In this document: positions 8,195-16,869 of the stretch, in pieces
Layout: the number at the start of each line of letters is the position of its first letter
How positions within the stretch are numbered: the first letter of the stretch is position 1
Source of the DNA: a bacterium UBP4_UBA6127
Lineage (GTDB): Bacteria; UBP4; UBA4092
DNA: 37,739 bases
NCBI GenBank assembly: GCA_002428325.1
Contig: DIVR01000068.1
Span: 495 to 38,233, forward strand
Direction: 5' to 3'
The notes under the pieces: model-generated
Seen by the model: the letters and a program-made list of their open reading frames with translations, nothing else
Databases searched by the model: none
What the model was told of the DNA's origin: nothing
Program-made: the position numbers and the translations under genes

Positions 8195-11100
8195 TTATTC
8201 AGCATCGAATGAAGTCAATTCCACCGGGACCATAGGATTGGGAACCATAAAATTAAGGACATCATTCATCAGAGAATTTCGGGAAGATTCGGATGTGATT
8301 GTCTCAAAGGGGAAACCCAGGTAAACCACTTTGAATGGGCCGTTATATTGGAGGGCTGCAACAGAAGCTCCGCTGCCCGATGTAGGCGTATAAGTGAAAT
8401 TATCAAAATAAATATGGCCGGTTCCTGTTGCGCTTACTTTCTGAAGATTAATACTGTCCAATTTCACATTGGGGCCTGTTAAGACGCCATCCCCCGCTAC
8501 GCTCCAGAAAGAACCGGGATTATTCTGGATATCATTCCAGGTAATTTCCCGCCAACCGCTGAAGTTAATGGCCAGATACGAATTCGCCATCAAGTCATTG
8601 TCTGAATCCCGTAAAGTAATTCGAACGTTATGCCCTGAATTATCGCCATATATCCAGAGGGACAAGTTACTGGCAGCAGGGAATTGGGGTTGAGCGCCAT
8701 CATATTCACGAATATAACTGCCGGTTCCCCATACATAATATAAATCCCCACAACCGCTTCCCTGATAGAGGGGGCTGGAGACAATCGCAAAACTACTGGC
8801 AGCATCGGCATCGGTTTGACCTGCATAATTGGGGTCTTTCCAAGTGCCCAGGCTGTCCATATTATCAATAGTGGAAACACCTGTATTATAGAGAAGGCAG
8901 GTCGCTGAACCTCCAAAAGCCTGCAGGACATCGGGGTAATCAACTGCATAAGTCGAACCATTTCCATCATCAAAGGATAAGCTGGAAATATCATTGAGAA
9001 TCCCGCTGCCGCTTCCAGCCAGGTAGGAACCCGCATCATCGGATATATATTGGCCTCGCAGGTAATTCGCAAAGAAGGTGCTGTCTGCTGAACCTGTTAC
9101 ACGGCCCAGGTCATAGGCTATTTCAGAACCGCTCACAAACAAGCCTTTTCCTGAATTCAGGTAGGCGGCAATCCGGCTCTGTTCCGTAGAAGAAAACGTT
9201 TTTGAAGCTGATTCGGATGTCTGCCTGCCCGCAATCCAGATGACTAAGGGATAATTGGCAAGGCTAACTGAGGCATCCTCTACCGCCCGGTGGTTGGCAG
9301 AATCAAAATAATACTTGGTATTGCCTGTACCGACAGCATTTTTTATAGCCTCGGCATGTTGGATGGCATAAGTGAAATTATTGATTTTATCCAGAAACAT
9401 CCGAACAGGTGAACCATTATCAGACCCCAAATAAGTGCTCTTTTCTACAACTGCCGGCAGCATCCAAGCAGCAGCCTGATCATACCCATAAACAATCAAA
9501 GCATTGGTATATCCAGAATTTCGGACACGAACAGGCAGTGTTTCGGTCGGGAAGCTTTCACCTCCGGCATTGATGGCCGATACTCTGAAATAATAGACTG
9601 AATCCACCGATAATCCATTGACTGTAAGGGTTGTCCCCGCTACGGCGGTTCCATTATCAAATCCATATCCATTGGAACTCCGATAAACCTTATAACTTGC
9701 AGCTGCATGACCCAAATACACACCCCCATCGGTTGAAGGGGCCGACCAGGTCAAGGTAACCGTCCCATTCCCATTATTGATGACCCTGAGTTTTTGGGGA
9801 GGTTCCGGCAGTAATGTATAACTGAGTCCATCCCGGTTTGCATAATATTTTACGATTCCTTTATATACCGCCCGGGCAATAATCTGCCGGAACAAGGGAT
9901 CCTTCAAATAAGGAATCCCTTTAGTCAGATTGTCATGAAATGTCATTTCAAAAATGGCCCCGGGCATGGTGGATAATAAGCGTAATTCACCATAATTGTT
10001 AGTGTGGACATATCCATTCCCCCAGGCAGAGTCATAGCCGGCCTTGATGTCACTGACAATCTGATTATGTACAATATTCCTTAATTCAAGACTTCCAGAT
10101 GAACCAGTGAAAGCCCCATCCCACCCATTAATGCTTTGCGCATAACTGGAAGTATAATAAGCAGACCCATCATAGGCATTAGTATGCCACGAAATATAGA
10201 CAGGGTCTTCCCAGGTTTCCCGTTCCCACTCAGCATAGCGGGGCCTGCAAGTAACATCATCGTTGGAATCGGTATCACTAGGGTCATAGACATCCGTACT
10301 TGCTCCCATATATTCAGCCCAATACCTGGAACATTCATCCGTTTTATATTTTCCGCTGGTAACTCCACCCCGCAGGATCTCACCCTTGCCATCCCCTACC
10401 CGTACCGCATCCGCAATAACATACATCCCGGTGGGATTAGAAGATTCATTGGTTAACCGGACATACCCAGCAGTTCCTGCATTGAAATAATAGGTCCCCA
10501 GATATTTCCAGGTATAGCCATCCCGTTGCATATTCAAATAAACCAGGGTATCGCCGCCGGCATGATGAATCGTCACATGAGCATCTGTACACCGGTTACT
10601 TCCGCCTGTGTACCAGATATATACCGGATAATACCCTGAAGAAGATAGGGTCGGCTGCCAGGTTGCAGTGGCGGTTGCACTGGAATAACAAGGCTGGGTC
10701 CGGTAATTGGTTCCATAATATCCGGGAGTGGATATGCTGTCAGTCCAAGTTCCTGTTTCTGAATAACCACTGCTGGTATTATCCACTATATAGGCGGCAG
10801 CATCCCGGCTCCTGGCCCGGCAGGTATATACCCCGGCTCCGGCATTCCATAGATACTGAGTCAAAAATCCATTCACAGCTTCAATGTTTGAGAAGTCTTC
10901 CACAATACCAGAATTGTTTCCCCTCTGGGTATACCAGACGGAAGAAGTTCCTGACCCACTGCTGTAATACCAGCCATGTCCAGCGCTGAGAAATACCGAT
11001 TTCCCAGTCAAGATACCTGAGGGTTGCCCTTGGCCTAAAGATACGGGCTGTCCGGACGCAGTAACACTGAAGGAAGAAGGTGATTGTTGAGAAAGAGTCT

Positions 11101-11659
11101 CCTCCCCTGGCTTGTGAGAAAGGACTCGGCTTTCATTAATCAAATCGGCTAAAGGGATGTAGGTTTTAGATGACTCATCATAAGCCTCAACCGTAACAGA
11201 GACTGTTGAAGATACTCCCAAGACAGTTTTTCCCAAGCTGTCATAAAACTCATCTGAAGCCAAAGGACCAAAGGATAAAAGACTCTCTGATGGGATATCC
11301 AGGTAAAGAGTCACATTGTTTTTCTCAATTACAGTGTTGACTACCTGAGCTCCAGAAGGAACCGCTGATTTGATTCCCAAAACCGCTTCCTCGGCTGAAG
11401 GTCCCTGGATAAAAGCCTGCAACGCTTCAGTCACTTTCTGGGTTTCTGTGGCAGCGGCCAGAGAATACTCTCGATTTATCAGATAAGATTGTCTGCTTAC
11501 ATAATAAAATAGTTTATAAATCGAAGGATCTGCTGTACCAGATCCATATAAACCAGGCGAGGGTGGCTCAGTACCGGGACTGGCTAAAACAATCGGATTA
11601 TAACCAACCATAAACCCTATAGAAAACAAAAATAAAACAACAAAACGAATTCCCTTCAC
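8195..11659 (-). CDS. Secreted GerMN / amidase_3 (golvesin-split) / Fn3 / GATase-like protein with inserted CBM-like domain, paralogue C
   Basis: Secreted protein of 1154 residues, the first gene of the tandem trio. The GTG start at 11659 follows GGAAGG. Order: signal peptide 1-26; GerMN-like domain about 60-172 (FIQGPSAEE, AVPSGA); amidase_3 from about 214, split by a golvesin-like domain (about 290-424) and resuming to about 607; Fn3 about 617-712; GATase/ThuA-like domain from 718. Putative zinc and catalytic residues are H228 (SAGHGWY), E254 (IVEDFS), H492 (SWHTNA) and E571 (IFEMTFHDN). Unlike its paralogues, the last domain is interrupted at about 928-1092 by a sequence resembling a jelly-roll carbohydrate-binding module (LSLWIYGDNSGHNVRITLRD, then HIYFDNFTYTP) before the GFPFETITSES block resumes. 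It ends in VPVELTSFDAE, which looks like the beginning of a C-terminal domain seen in other secreted proteins, cut short. Confidence 0.86.
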   Translation of the reverse strand: MKGIRFVVLFLFSIGFMVGYNPIVLASPGTEPPSPGLYGSGTADPSIYKLFYYVSRQSYLINREYSLAAATETQKVTEALQAFIQGPSAEEAVLGIKSAVPSGAQVVNTVIEKNNVTLYLDIPSESLLSFGPLASDEFYDSLGKTVLGVSSTVSVTVEAYDESSKTYIPLADLINESRVLSHKPGEETLSQQSPSSFSVTASGQPVSLGQGQPSGILTGKSVFLSAGHGWYYSSGSGTSSVWYTQRGNNSGIVEDFSNIEAVNGFLTQYLWNAGAGVYTCRARSRDAAAYIVDNTSSGYSETGTWTDSISTPGYYGTNYRTQPCYSSATATATWQPTLSSSGYYPVYIWYTGGSNRCTDAHVTIHHAGGDTLVYLNMQRDGYTWKYLGTYYFNAGTAGYVRLTNESSNPTGMYVIADAVRVGDGKGEILRGGVTSGKYKTDECSRYWAEYMGASTDVYDPSDTDSNDDVTCRPRYAEWERETWEDPVYISWHTNAYDGSAYYTSSYAQSINGWDGAFTGSSGSLELRNIVHNQIVSDIKAGYDSAWGNGYVHTNNYGELRLLSTMPGAIFEMTFHDNLTKGIPYLKDPLFRQIIARAVYKGIVKYYANRDGLSYTLLPEPPQKLRVINNGNGTVTLTWSAPSTDGGVYLGHAAASYKVYRSSNGYGFDNGTAVAGTTLTVNGLSVDSVYYFRVSAINAGGESFPTETLPVRVRNSGYTNALIVYGYDQAAAWMLPAVVEKSTYLGSDNGSPVRMFLDKINNFTYAIQHAEAIKNAVGTGNTKYYFDSANHRAVEDASVSLANYPLVIWIAGRQTSESASKTFSSTEQSRIAAYLNSGKGLFVSGSEIAYDLGRVTGSADSTFFANYLRGQYISDDAGSYLAGSGSGILNDISSLSFDDGNGSTYAVDYPDVLQAFGGSATCLLYNTGVSTIDNMDSLGTWKDPNYAGQTDADAASSFAIVSSPLYQGSGCGDLYYVWGTGSYIREYDGAQPQFPAASNLSLWIYGDNSGHNVRITLRDSDNDLMANSYLAINFSGWREITWNDIQNNPGSFWSVAGDGVLTGPNVKLDSINLQKVSATGTGHIYFDNFTYTPTSGSGASVAALQYNGPFKVVYLGFPFETITSESSRNSLMNDVLNFMVPNPMVPVELTSFDAE

Positions 11660-11706
11660 GATATATTTACCTTCCCTTTACTTGATGTCTGACAAATCCA
11701 CCTAAA

Positions 11707-11735
11707 TAAATACAATATTTTGTGGAGGAATGCAA
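11707..11735 (-). promoter_or_regulatory. Likely promoter of the 8195-11659 gene
   Basis: Minus strand TTGCAT (11735-11730), 17-base spacer, TATTTA (11712-11707), about 40 bases before the GTG start. The -10 is a weak match. Confidence 0.4.
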
Positions 11736-11749
11736 CTATATCACAATGA

Positions 11750-13072
11750 TTATTTAAACAGCCAATGAAAAAGGGAAGAAGGGATTAATAGGAACTGGTT
11801 TATTATTACAGTCGCAAAAGGGGTGGTTCCATCCCGATCCAGTAAATTAAAACCATATTGATAAATCAAACCCAGGTTCCACAGAATAGCTCCGATGGCC
11901 AGAAGAATTAACCATCCTTTTTGAATACGGAGGTTTAGATAATCCCAGGCAGCTGTGATTCCCAACATAAAAAAAGGCAGCATACTGACAAACATCCTGT
12001 GGCCAAAGGAGTGGGCACCCCACCATTCCCGCCAGGAAGCAGTTACCCATACCTGAAATAGGAATAGAATCAAGATAGTCCAAGCTAAAGCTTTGTCTTT
12101 TTTCCCCAAACCATACCATCCGGCCAATCCAACCAATAGCATTGGATGCCAGGTAAATAAACCGTGCCTGCCGGAAAATAAAACACTCATAATATGGGGA
12201 GACAGGAAATTGGTATTTTGCGCAATCTGATGGGATTCCGGACCGCTTAACCAGGAACCAAAAATAGATTTCCAGGCAATCATCTGAGGGAAAATCATCA
12301 ACCCGGCACAAACGGCCATGATGAAGAATGCTTTAAAATTCATTTTACTGGATTCCCTTGGGAAAATAATCCAGGCAAACAATCCCCAAAGGATAACATC
12401 CTGGTTCCGGACAATGGCCAGCAGTCCCAGAACAATTCCCAATAGACCCCATCGCCACAGGGGATTGGATTCTGTATCCTTAATTTTTAACAGTAGATAT
12501 AAAAGACAGCCGACCAGGAAAAATGAATTAGCATGGGCCATGGATGGATGAAGATACATATAAAAAACCAGCGGGGTCGCCATCCACCCTATGATTATTC
12601 CAGCCAGAGAAAATTCTGGCTTATAAAAGTAACAACAGGATTTAAAGGTAAGCCATAACCCCGCCAAGGCATATAATGAACTGGCCAGACATATCGAGTA
12701 GACATAAGGATAAGAATATCCATCAGCGGCCCAGGGAAGTTGGATAAAGAGTCCAAAGAACTTTAACAGAAGATGCGCCCCCAGATAAAAGGGCATCCAA
12801 AGAAGAGCTGACCCCAGAGGAACACCATTAACAGGCCGGCCTGTCGCATGGCTGTACCCAACAATCACATACTGTCCCTCATAATGGGAAAACTCATTGG
12901 TGAAATCAAAATCTCTATCCATAACCATGGAATGAAGATATGAAAAATATCCTATTCCATCATTTCCATGGACTTGTGGATTAAGGATAAGCGGCAATAA
13001 TACCAGGTATAATACCCCTAAGAGCAACCCTTGTTTTGCAAATCTTTTATGTTGGAGTCCTCTTTGATTCAT
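11750..13072 (-). CDS. Multi-pass membrane protein, GT-C (GT39-like) glycosyltransferase type
   Basis: Protein of 440 residues with roughly ten hydrophobic segments. After the first segment comes a loop reading HGNDGIGYFSYLHSMVMD and DFDFTNEF. An Asp-rich first extracytoplasmic loop of this form is typical of GT-C glycosyltransferases that use polyprenyl-phosphate sugars and act on the outer face of the inner membrane; the acceptor cannot be told. The ATG overlaps the TGA of the upstream membrane protein (ATGA at 13069-13072), so the two are translationally coupled and may work together. No terminator is obvious after the stop. Other possibilities are an O-antigen or lipid-modifying transferase; the assignment is to the fold, not to a known enzyme. 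Confidence 0.7.
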   Translation of the reverse strand: MNQRGLQHKRFAKQGLLLGVLYLVLLPLILNPQVHGNDGIGYFSYLHSMVMDRDFDFTNEFSHYEGQYVIVGYSHATGRPVNGVPLGSALLWMPFYLGAHLLLKFFGLFIQLPWAADGYSYPYVYSICLASSLYALAGLWLTFKSCCYFYKPEFSLAGIIIGWMATPLVFYMYLHPSMAHANSFFLVGCLLYLLLKIKDTESNPLWRWGLLGIVLGLLAIVRNQDVILWGLFAWIIFPRESSKMNFKAFFIMAVCAGLMIFPQMIAWKSIFGSWLSGPESHQIAQNTNFLSPHIMSVLFSGRHGLFTWHPMLLVGLAGWYGLGKKDKALAWTILILFLFQVWVTASWREWWGAHSFGHRMFVSMLPFFMLGITAAWDYLNLRIQKGWLILLAIGAILWNLGLIYQYGFNLLDRDGTTPFATVIINQFLLIPSSLFHWLFK

Positions 13073-14268
13073 AGCATCACAAAATAAGGGTGAGATGAAA
13101 TAAAAATGATTCGAGCCAACCCTATCAGCACCAGGAGCCCTGAGAGGAATACCATCACGGATAAACCATCATGATCATCCCGCCGATCATGGGAAAGGTA
13201 TAAGAAAGGAAATATCCCACACAAGACCCTTCCTGAGGAAGTAAGGGTATGAGACCAGATATGTTCGTAACTTAAAAAAATCGCAAACAGACAGTGAAAG
13301 AGCAATATCCAGAACAGCAGGGATCTGTCTTTGAATAGAAGGAATCCTGTTACAAGAAAAAGAAGGATAAGAAATCCCATCAGGGGAAATACACTTAACT
13401 GCCGCAGTAAATCACTGTAAGAGACAGAGGCCTCACTAAAAATCAAACCCAGGGAATTCAGATAAAGCCAGATTCCTTTAAAAGGGATATCCAGGAAACC
13501 CGCCGAAGCTGTTACCGGCAATACTCCCCATTTCAAGGTCAAAATGAACTGCCACATCAGCCAGGGGATTAATGACAGCCCCAAGTAACTGAGAGGTTTC
13601 CACTGTTTCATCAAACCCAGCCAAAGTCCTGCAGGAAGAATCATCAGCCAGGCATTTTCCATAGTCAGCAGTGAAAGCCCCAGCGCTAATGAAACCCAAT
13701 ACCAACGCTTTCTTTTATATTCATAGTAACCCCAGAGAATCAACATCATCGCCAGCGGTGTCCCTAAATCAAAGAGCAATGCGGTTATAAATCCCGGGTT
13801 TAATCCATACAGAACACATAAGAAGATTTTTCGGTCGATGGAAAGAGTCTCCATCAGGTTATAAAGGAAAGCCATCCCTCCCAGAATGGATGCCAAGTTA
13901 ATCAGAACCAATACTGACGGAATAAGACTCCCCTTTCCACCAAGACTGAAGAGCCACCCCAGAAAAGGATAGAGAATCCTCTGGGCTCTGAAAGGATTCT
14001 TGAAATTCCCTTTTAAGGGAAAATCTTTAATCAGGTAGTAATTATATTGTCCGTCATACCCACCCTCTTTATAGACAACATATCCCTTATCAATTTTATC
14101 CGGTTGATAACCAGGATCCGTCTGACTGATTTGTATCAGGGAAGAGAGATTCATTTCATAAGAAGAAATGCTGGAAGAAATCAAAAGCAGACAAATGATA
14201 AGAACAAATGCCATCCCAATAAAAAGGGGATGCCGATACCAGGAAAAATAAGCATTCAACCATTGCAT
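13069..14268 (-). CDS. Multi-pass membrane protein, possible GT-C glycosyltransferase
   Basis: Protein of 399 residues with about ten hydrophobic segments starting at LFIGMAFVLIICLLLI. The first periplasmic loop has KEGGYDGQYNYYLIKDF and FRAQRILYPFLGWL. This YDGQ-Y-Y loop followed by an R-x-x-R-x-x-YP block occurs in a family of GT-C-like membrane proteins linked to surface glycopolymers. I take the ATG at 14268 as start because it overlaps the TAA stop of the upstream peptidase (TAATG). The alternative TTG three codons earlier has no ribosome binding site. It also overlaps the downstream membrane protein gene by four bases (ATGA), giving a tight three-gene unit. Substrate unknown. Confidence 0.65.
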   Translation of the reverse strand: MQWLNAYFSWYRHPLFIGMAFVLIICLLLISSSISSYEMNLSSLIQISQTDPGYQPDKIDKGYVVYKEGGYDGQYNYYLIKDFPLKGNFKNPFRAQRILYPFLGWLFSLGGKGSLIPSVLVLINLASILGGMAFLYNLMETLSIDRKIFLCVLYGLNPGFITALLFDLGTPLAMMLILWGYYEYKRKRWYWVSLALGLSLLTMENAWLMILPAGLWLGLMKQWKPLSYLGLSLIPWLMWQFILTLKWGVLPVTASAGFLDIPFKGIWLYLNSLGLIFSEASVSYSDLLRQLSVFPLMGFLILLFLVTGFLLFKDRSLLFWILLFHCLFAIFLSYEHIWSHTLTSSGRVLCGIFPFLYLSHDRRDDHDGLSVMVFLSGLLVLIGLARIIFISSHPYFVML

Positions 14269-15347
14269 TACAGGCAAACCATTTCTTTGGTATAGGATGT
14301 CAGCACCCGATGTCCTGTTTCAGTCACCACTACCAGGTCTTCGATTCTTACCCCGCCAATTTTATCGAGATAGATACCCGGCTCCACCGTTACCACCATT
14401 CCCGGTTGAAGAAGCATTTCCTGAGATTGCGCCAGTCGGGGTCCTTCATGTATATCCAAACCCACCCCATGGCCAAGAGAATGCCCAAAATATTCTCCAT
14501 ATCCTGCCTTGGAAATAATATCCCGGGCGACCTGATCCAGCTGTTTGGTGGAGACCCCGGCCCGAACCTTTTTAAGGGCCTGGGCCTGAGCTTCTTTTAC
14601 TATTTGATATATCTCAATTTGTTTAGGACTCGGTTTTCCTACCATCAGGGTTCGAGTACAATCGCTATGATACCCTTTGTATTTAATCCCAAAATCAAAG
14701 ACAACCAAATCCCCTGATTTAATCTTTTTAGAAGAGGCCACACCATGAGGGAGCCCGGCTCTCCAGCCTGAAGCGACAATGGTATCAAAGGCCAACCCTT
14801 CCCCTCCCCGTTTCGAGGCTTCCTCCTCATATATCTTGGCAATCTCTATTTCCCGGATACCCGGACGAATCTGCTTGAGAGCCGATTCAAAAGCCGCCAT
14901 GGATATCTGATTGGCTTTTTTAATCAAATTGATTTCAGTGGATGATTTGACCATCCGGACTTTCTCTACCACATCCATCACTGAGACCAGTTTAATGCCT
15001 TTTCCCTTCAGCCATTTTTTGATTAATTCATAATGATAGTGGGAAAGGAGATGGGATTCAAAACCCAACCTCTGTATGCCAGAATCAATAATAGAATCGA
15101 TGGCTGATTGAAGATGTCCTTTACCGGGAGGAGTTTCCAGAATCTTCATATCTTGGACCTGTTTCTGAGCCTGCCGGGTATATCTGAAATCAGTCACAAA
15201 AACAGCCTTCTTCTGCCCTACCCAGAGTACACAATCGGTCCCGGTAAATCCCGACAGATAATTACGATTAAGTTTCCCGGTAACCAACAGAGCATCAATA
15301 TTCAGTTCATTCAGACGGTCGCGGAGAGATTTCACTCTCAGGTTCAT
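14268..15347 (-). CDS. M24-family Xaa-Pro aminopeptidase (creatinase N domain + pita-bread domain)
   Basis: Cytoplasmic metallopeptidase of 359 residues that removes N-terminal residues preceding proline, normally with two Mn or Co ions. The N-terminal third (RDRLNELNIDALLVTGKLNR) is a creatinase-type domain; the C-terminal domain carries the five M24 metal ligands D218 (VVFDFG), D229 (YHSDCTR), H293 (LGHGVGLDIHE), E322 (VEPGIY) and E336 (GVRIED), plus H201 in LPHG. The ATG at 15347 is preceded by AGGAGG; 35 further in-frame codons upstream lack such a site and are not family-like. The gene starts about 70 bases after the terminator of ahcY, so it should have its own promoter, which I could not place with confidence. 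It is coupled to the two membrane proteins downstream. Length is typical of PepQ/YqhT-type members. Confidence 0.9.
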   Translation of the reverse strand: MNLRVKSLRDRLNELNIDALLVTGKLNRNYLSGFTGTDCVLWVGQKKAVFVTDFRYTRQAQKQVQDMKILETPPGKGHLQSAIDSIIDSGIQRLGFESHLLSHYHYELIKKWLKGKGIKLVSVMDVVEKVRMVKSSTEINLIKKANQISMAAFESALKQIRPGIREIEIAKIYEEEASKRGGEGLAFDTIVASGWRAGLPHGVASSKKIKSGDLVVFDFGIKYKGYHSDCTRTLMVGKPSPKQIEIYQIVKEAQAQALKKVRAGVSTKQLDQVARDIISKAGYGEYFGHSLGHGVGLDIHEGPRLAQSQEMLLQPGMVVTVEPGIYLDKIGGVRIEDLVVVTETGHRVLTSYTKEMVCL

Positions 15348-15412
15348 GGTAATTCCTCCTGTTCTCAGTAATTTTACATCAGACTCATGGAGTTCAGGAT
15401 AACCAAGATGAT

Positions 15413-15449
15413 AAAAAATAAAAAAAGGGCGTTCCCAAGAACGCCCTTT
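15413..15449 (-). terminator. Rho-independent terminator of ahcY
   Basis: AAAGGGCGTTC (15424-15434) and GAACGCCCTTT (15439-15449) form an 11-bp stem with a 4-base loop. On the minus strand TTTATTTTTTAT follows. About 40 bases after the ahcY stop. Confidence 0.9.
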
Positions 15450-15490
15450 CAAATAAATCGTTATCTTTTCAGCTCAATAAACTAACTTCT

Positions 15491-16747
15491 TTAGGTACCC
15501 ATTTCCCAGGAATTCAGATATTTTTCCTGTTCCTTGGTAAGCGTATCGACTTTAATACCCATGGAAGCCAGTTTCAACCTGGCAATTTCCTTATCAATAT
15601 CCGCCGGAATACCGTAGACTTTCTTTTCCAGCTTCTTGCAGTTTTTCTTCATAAATTCAGCGCCCAAAGCCTGGTTGGCAAAGCTCATATCCATAACCAT
15701 GGCAGGATGCCCTTCAGCCGCGGCCAGATTGATCAGGCGGCCTTCACCGAGAATATACACTCGTTTATTGTCTTTCTTGGTATATTCCACCACATACTCT
15801 CGGACTTCCCGGATTTTCTTACTCATTTTTTCCAAGGCCGGAATATCGATTTCTACATTAAAGTGGCCGGAATTGCAGACAATAGCGCCATCTTTCATGA
15901 CTTTGAAATGTTCACCACGGAATACGTGAATATCCCCGGTCACAGAAACAAATAAGTCCCCAATAGGGGCGGCTTCAGCAATCGGCATCACTCGGAATCC
16001 ATCCATGACCGCTTCTAATGCGCGCAGGGGATCAACTTCACAGATAATGACATTACCACCCATTCCACGGGCTCTCATAGCCACACCACGGCCACACCAG
16101 CCATATCCGCTGACAACCACGGTGCTCCCGGCAATCAGCATATTGGTGGCACGGATAATGCCATCAACTGTAGATTGGCCGGTCCCATACCGGTTATCAA
16201 AGAAATGTTTAGTCATGGCATCATTAACAGCGATGACGGGGAATTTCAAGACCCCTTTATCCGCCATAGCTTTCAATCGGATAACACCGGTCGTGGTTTC
16301 TTCAGTCCCGCCGATAATATCGGGAATCTGGTTTTTTCGTTCGGAATGAAGAACTGAAACGAGGTCAGCTCCATCATCCATAGTAATATGGGGACGATGG
16401 TCCAAAGCGGCCATAATATGGGAATAATAGGTATCCCGGTCTTCGCCTTTGATAGCAAAGGTAGAAATTCCATATTTATTTACAAGGGCGGCGGCCACAT
16501 CATCCTGGGTAGAAAGAGGATTGCTGGCGCAAACTACCAAATCAGCACCTCCAGCTTTCAGGGTAATGGCAAGATTGGCAGTTTCAGTGGTGACATGCAG
16601 GCAGGCGGCAAGTCGGAGACCTTTTAAAGGCTGTTCTTTTTTAAACCGTTTGCGAATCAGCCGAAGGACGGGCATATTCCGTTCAGCCCATTCAATCCGG
16701 TCTTTTCCTTTACCGGCCAGGGCCAGATCTTTCACATCATAATTCAT
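15491..16747 (-). CDS. ahcY: Adenosylhomocysteinase (S-adenosylhomocysteine hydrolase)
   Basis: Cytoplasmic NAD-dependent enzyme of 418 residues that splits S-adenosylhomocysteine into adenosine and homocysteine, removing the inhibitory by-product of methylation. Visible family blocks: AACLHVTTETANL near the N-terminus, the substrate site around MDDGADLVS, TEETTTGVIRL, the NAD-binding GYGWCGRGVAMRARGMG, VCNSGHFNVEID, and the C-terminal end of the type that reaches into the neighbouring subunit (DIDKEIARLKL, then KYLNSWEMGT). The length fits the short bacterial/archaeal-type enzyme without the long insert of many proteobacterial forms. The start ATG at 16747 has AAAGGAG eight bases upstream. 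It follows metK on the same strand, but a strong terminator lies between them, so co-transcription would need read-through. No SAH riboswitch is evident in the 120-base leader. Confidence 0.97.
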   Translation of the reverse strand: MNYDVKDLALAGKGKDRIEWAERNMPVLRLIRKRFKKEQPLKGLRLAACLHVTTETANLAITLKAGGADLVVCASNPLSTQDDVAAALVNKYGISTFAIKGEDRDTYYSHIMAALDHRPHITMDDGADLVSVLHSERKNQIPDIIGGTEETTTGVIRLKAMADKGVLKFPVIAVNDAMTKHFFDNRYGTGQSTVDGIIRATNMLIAGSTVVVSGYGWCGRGVAMRARGMGGNVIICEVDPLRALEAVMDGFRVMPIAEAAPIGDLFVSVTGDIHVFRGEHFKVMKDGAIVCNSGHFNVEIDIPALEKMSKKIREVREYVVEYTKKDNKRVYILGEGRLINLAAAEGHPAMVMDMSFANQALGAEFMKKNCKKLEKKVYGIPADIDKEIARLKLASMGIKVDTLTKEQEKYLNSWEMGT

Positions 16748-16787
16748 CTAGGAGACTCCTTTTTAGGAAATTTTTATAAAACATTTT

Positions 16788-16826
16788 CAAAAAAACAAGC
16801 GGAAAGGGTCGACCCTTTCCGCTTGT
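16788..16826 (-). terminator. Rho-independent terminator of metK
   Basis: 16795-16826 is a perfect 32-base palindrome (half-site ACAAGCGGAAAGGGTC). On the minus strand TTTTTT follows the stem. It starts about 45 bases after the metK stop. Confidence 0.9.
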
Positions 16827-16869
16827 GGCAATTTCATCATCATACTCCCGAAGGTCTTCGGGAAACTAA

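Noticed and set aside
16748..16869. SAH riboswitch before ahcY
   Set aside because: The region is occupied by the metK terminator and a short AT-rich leader; no multi-helix structure was seen.
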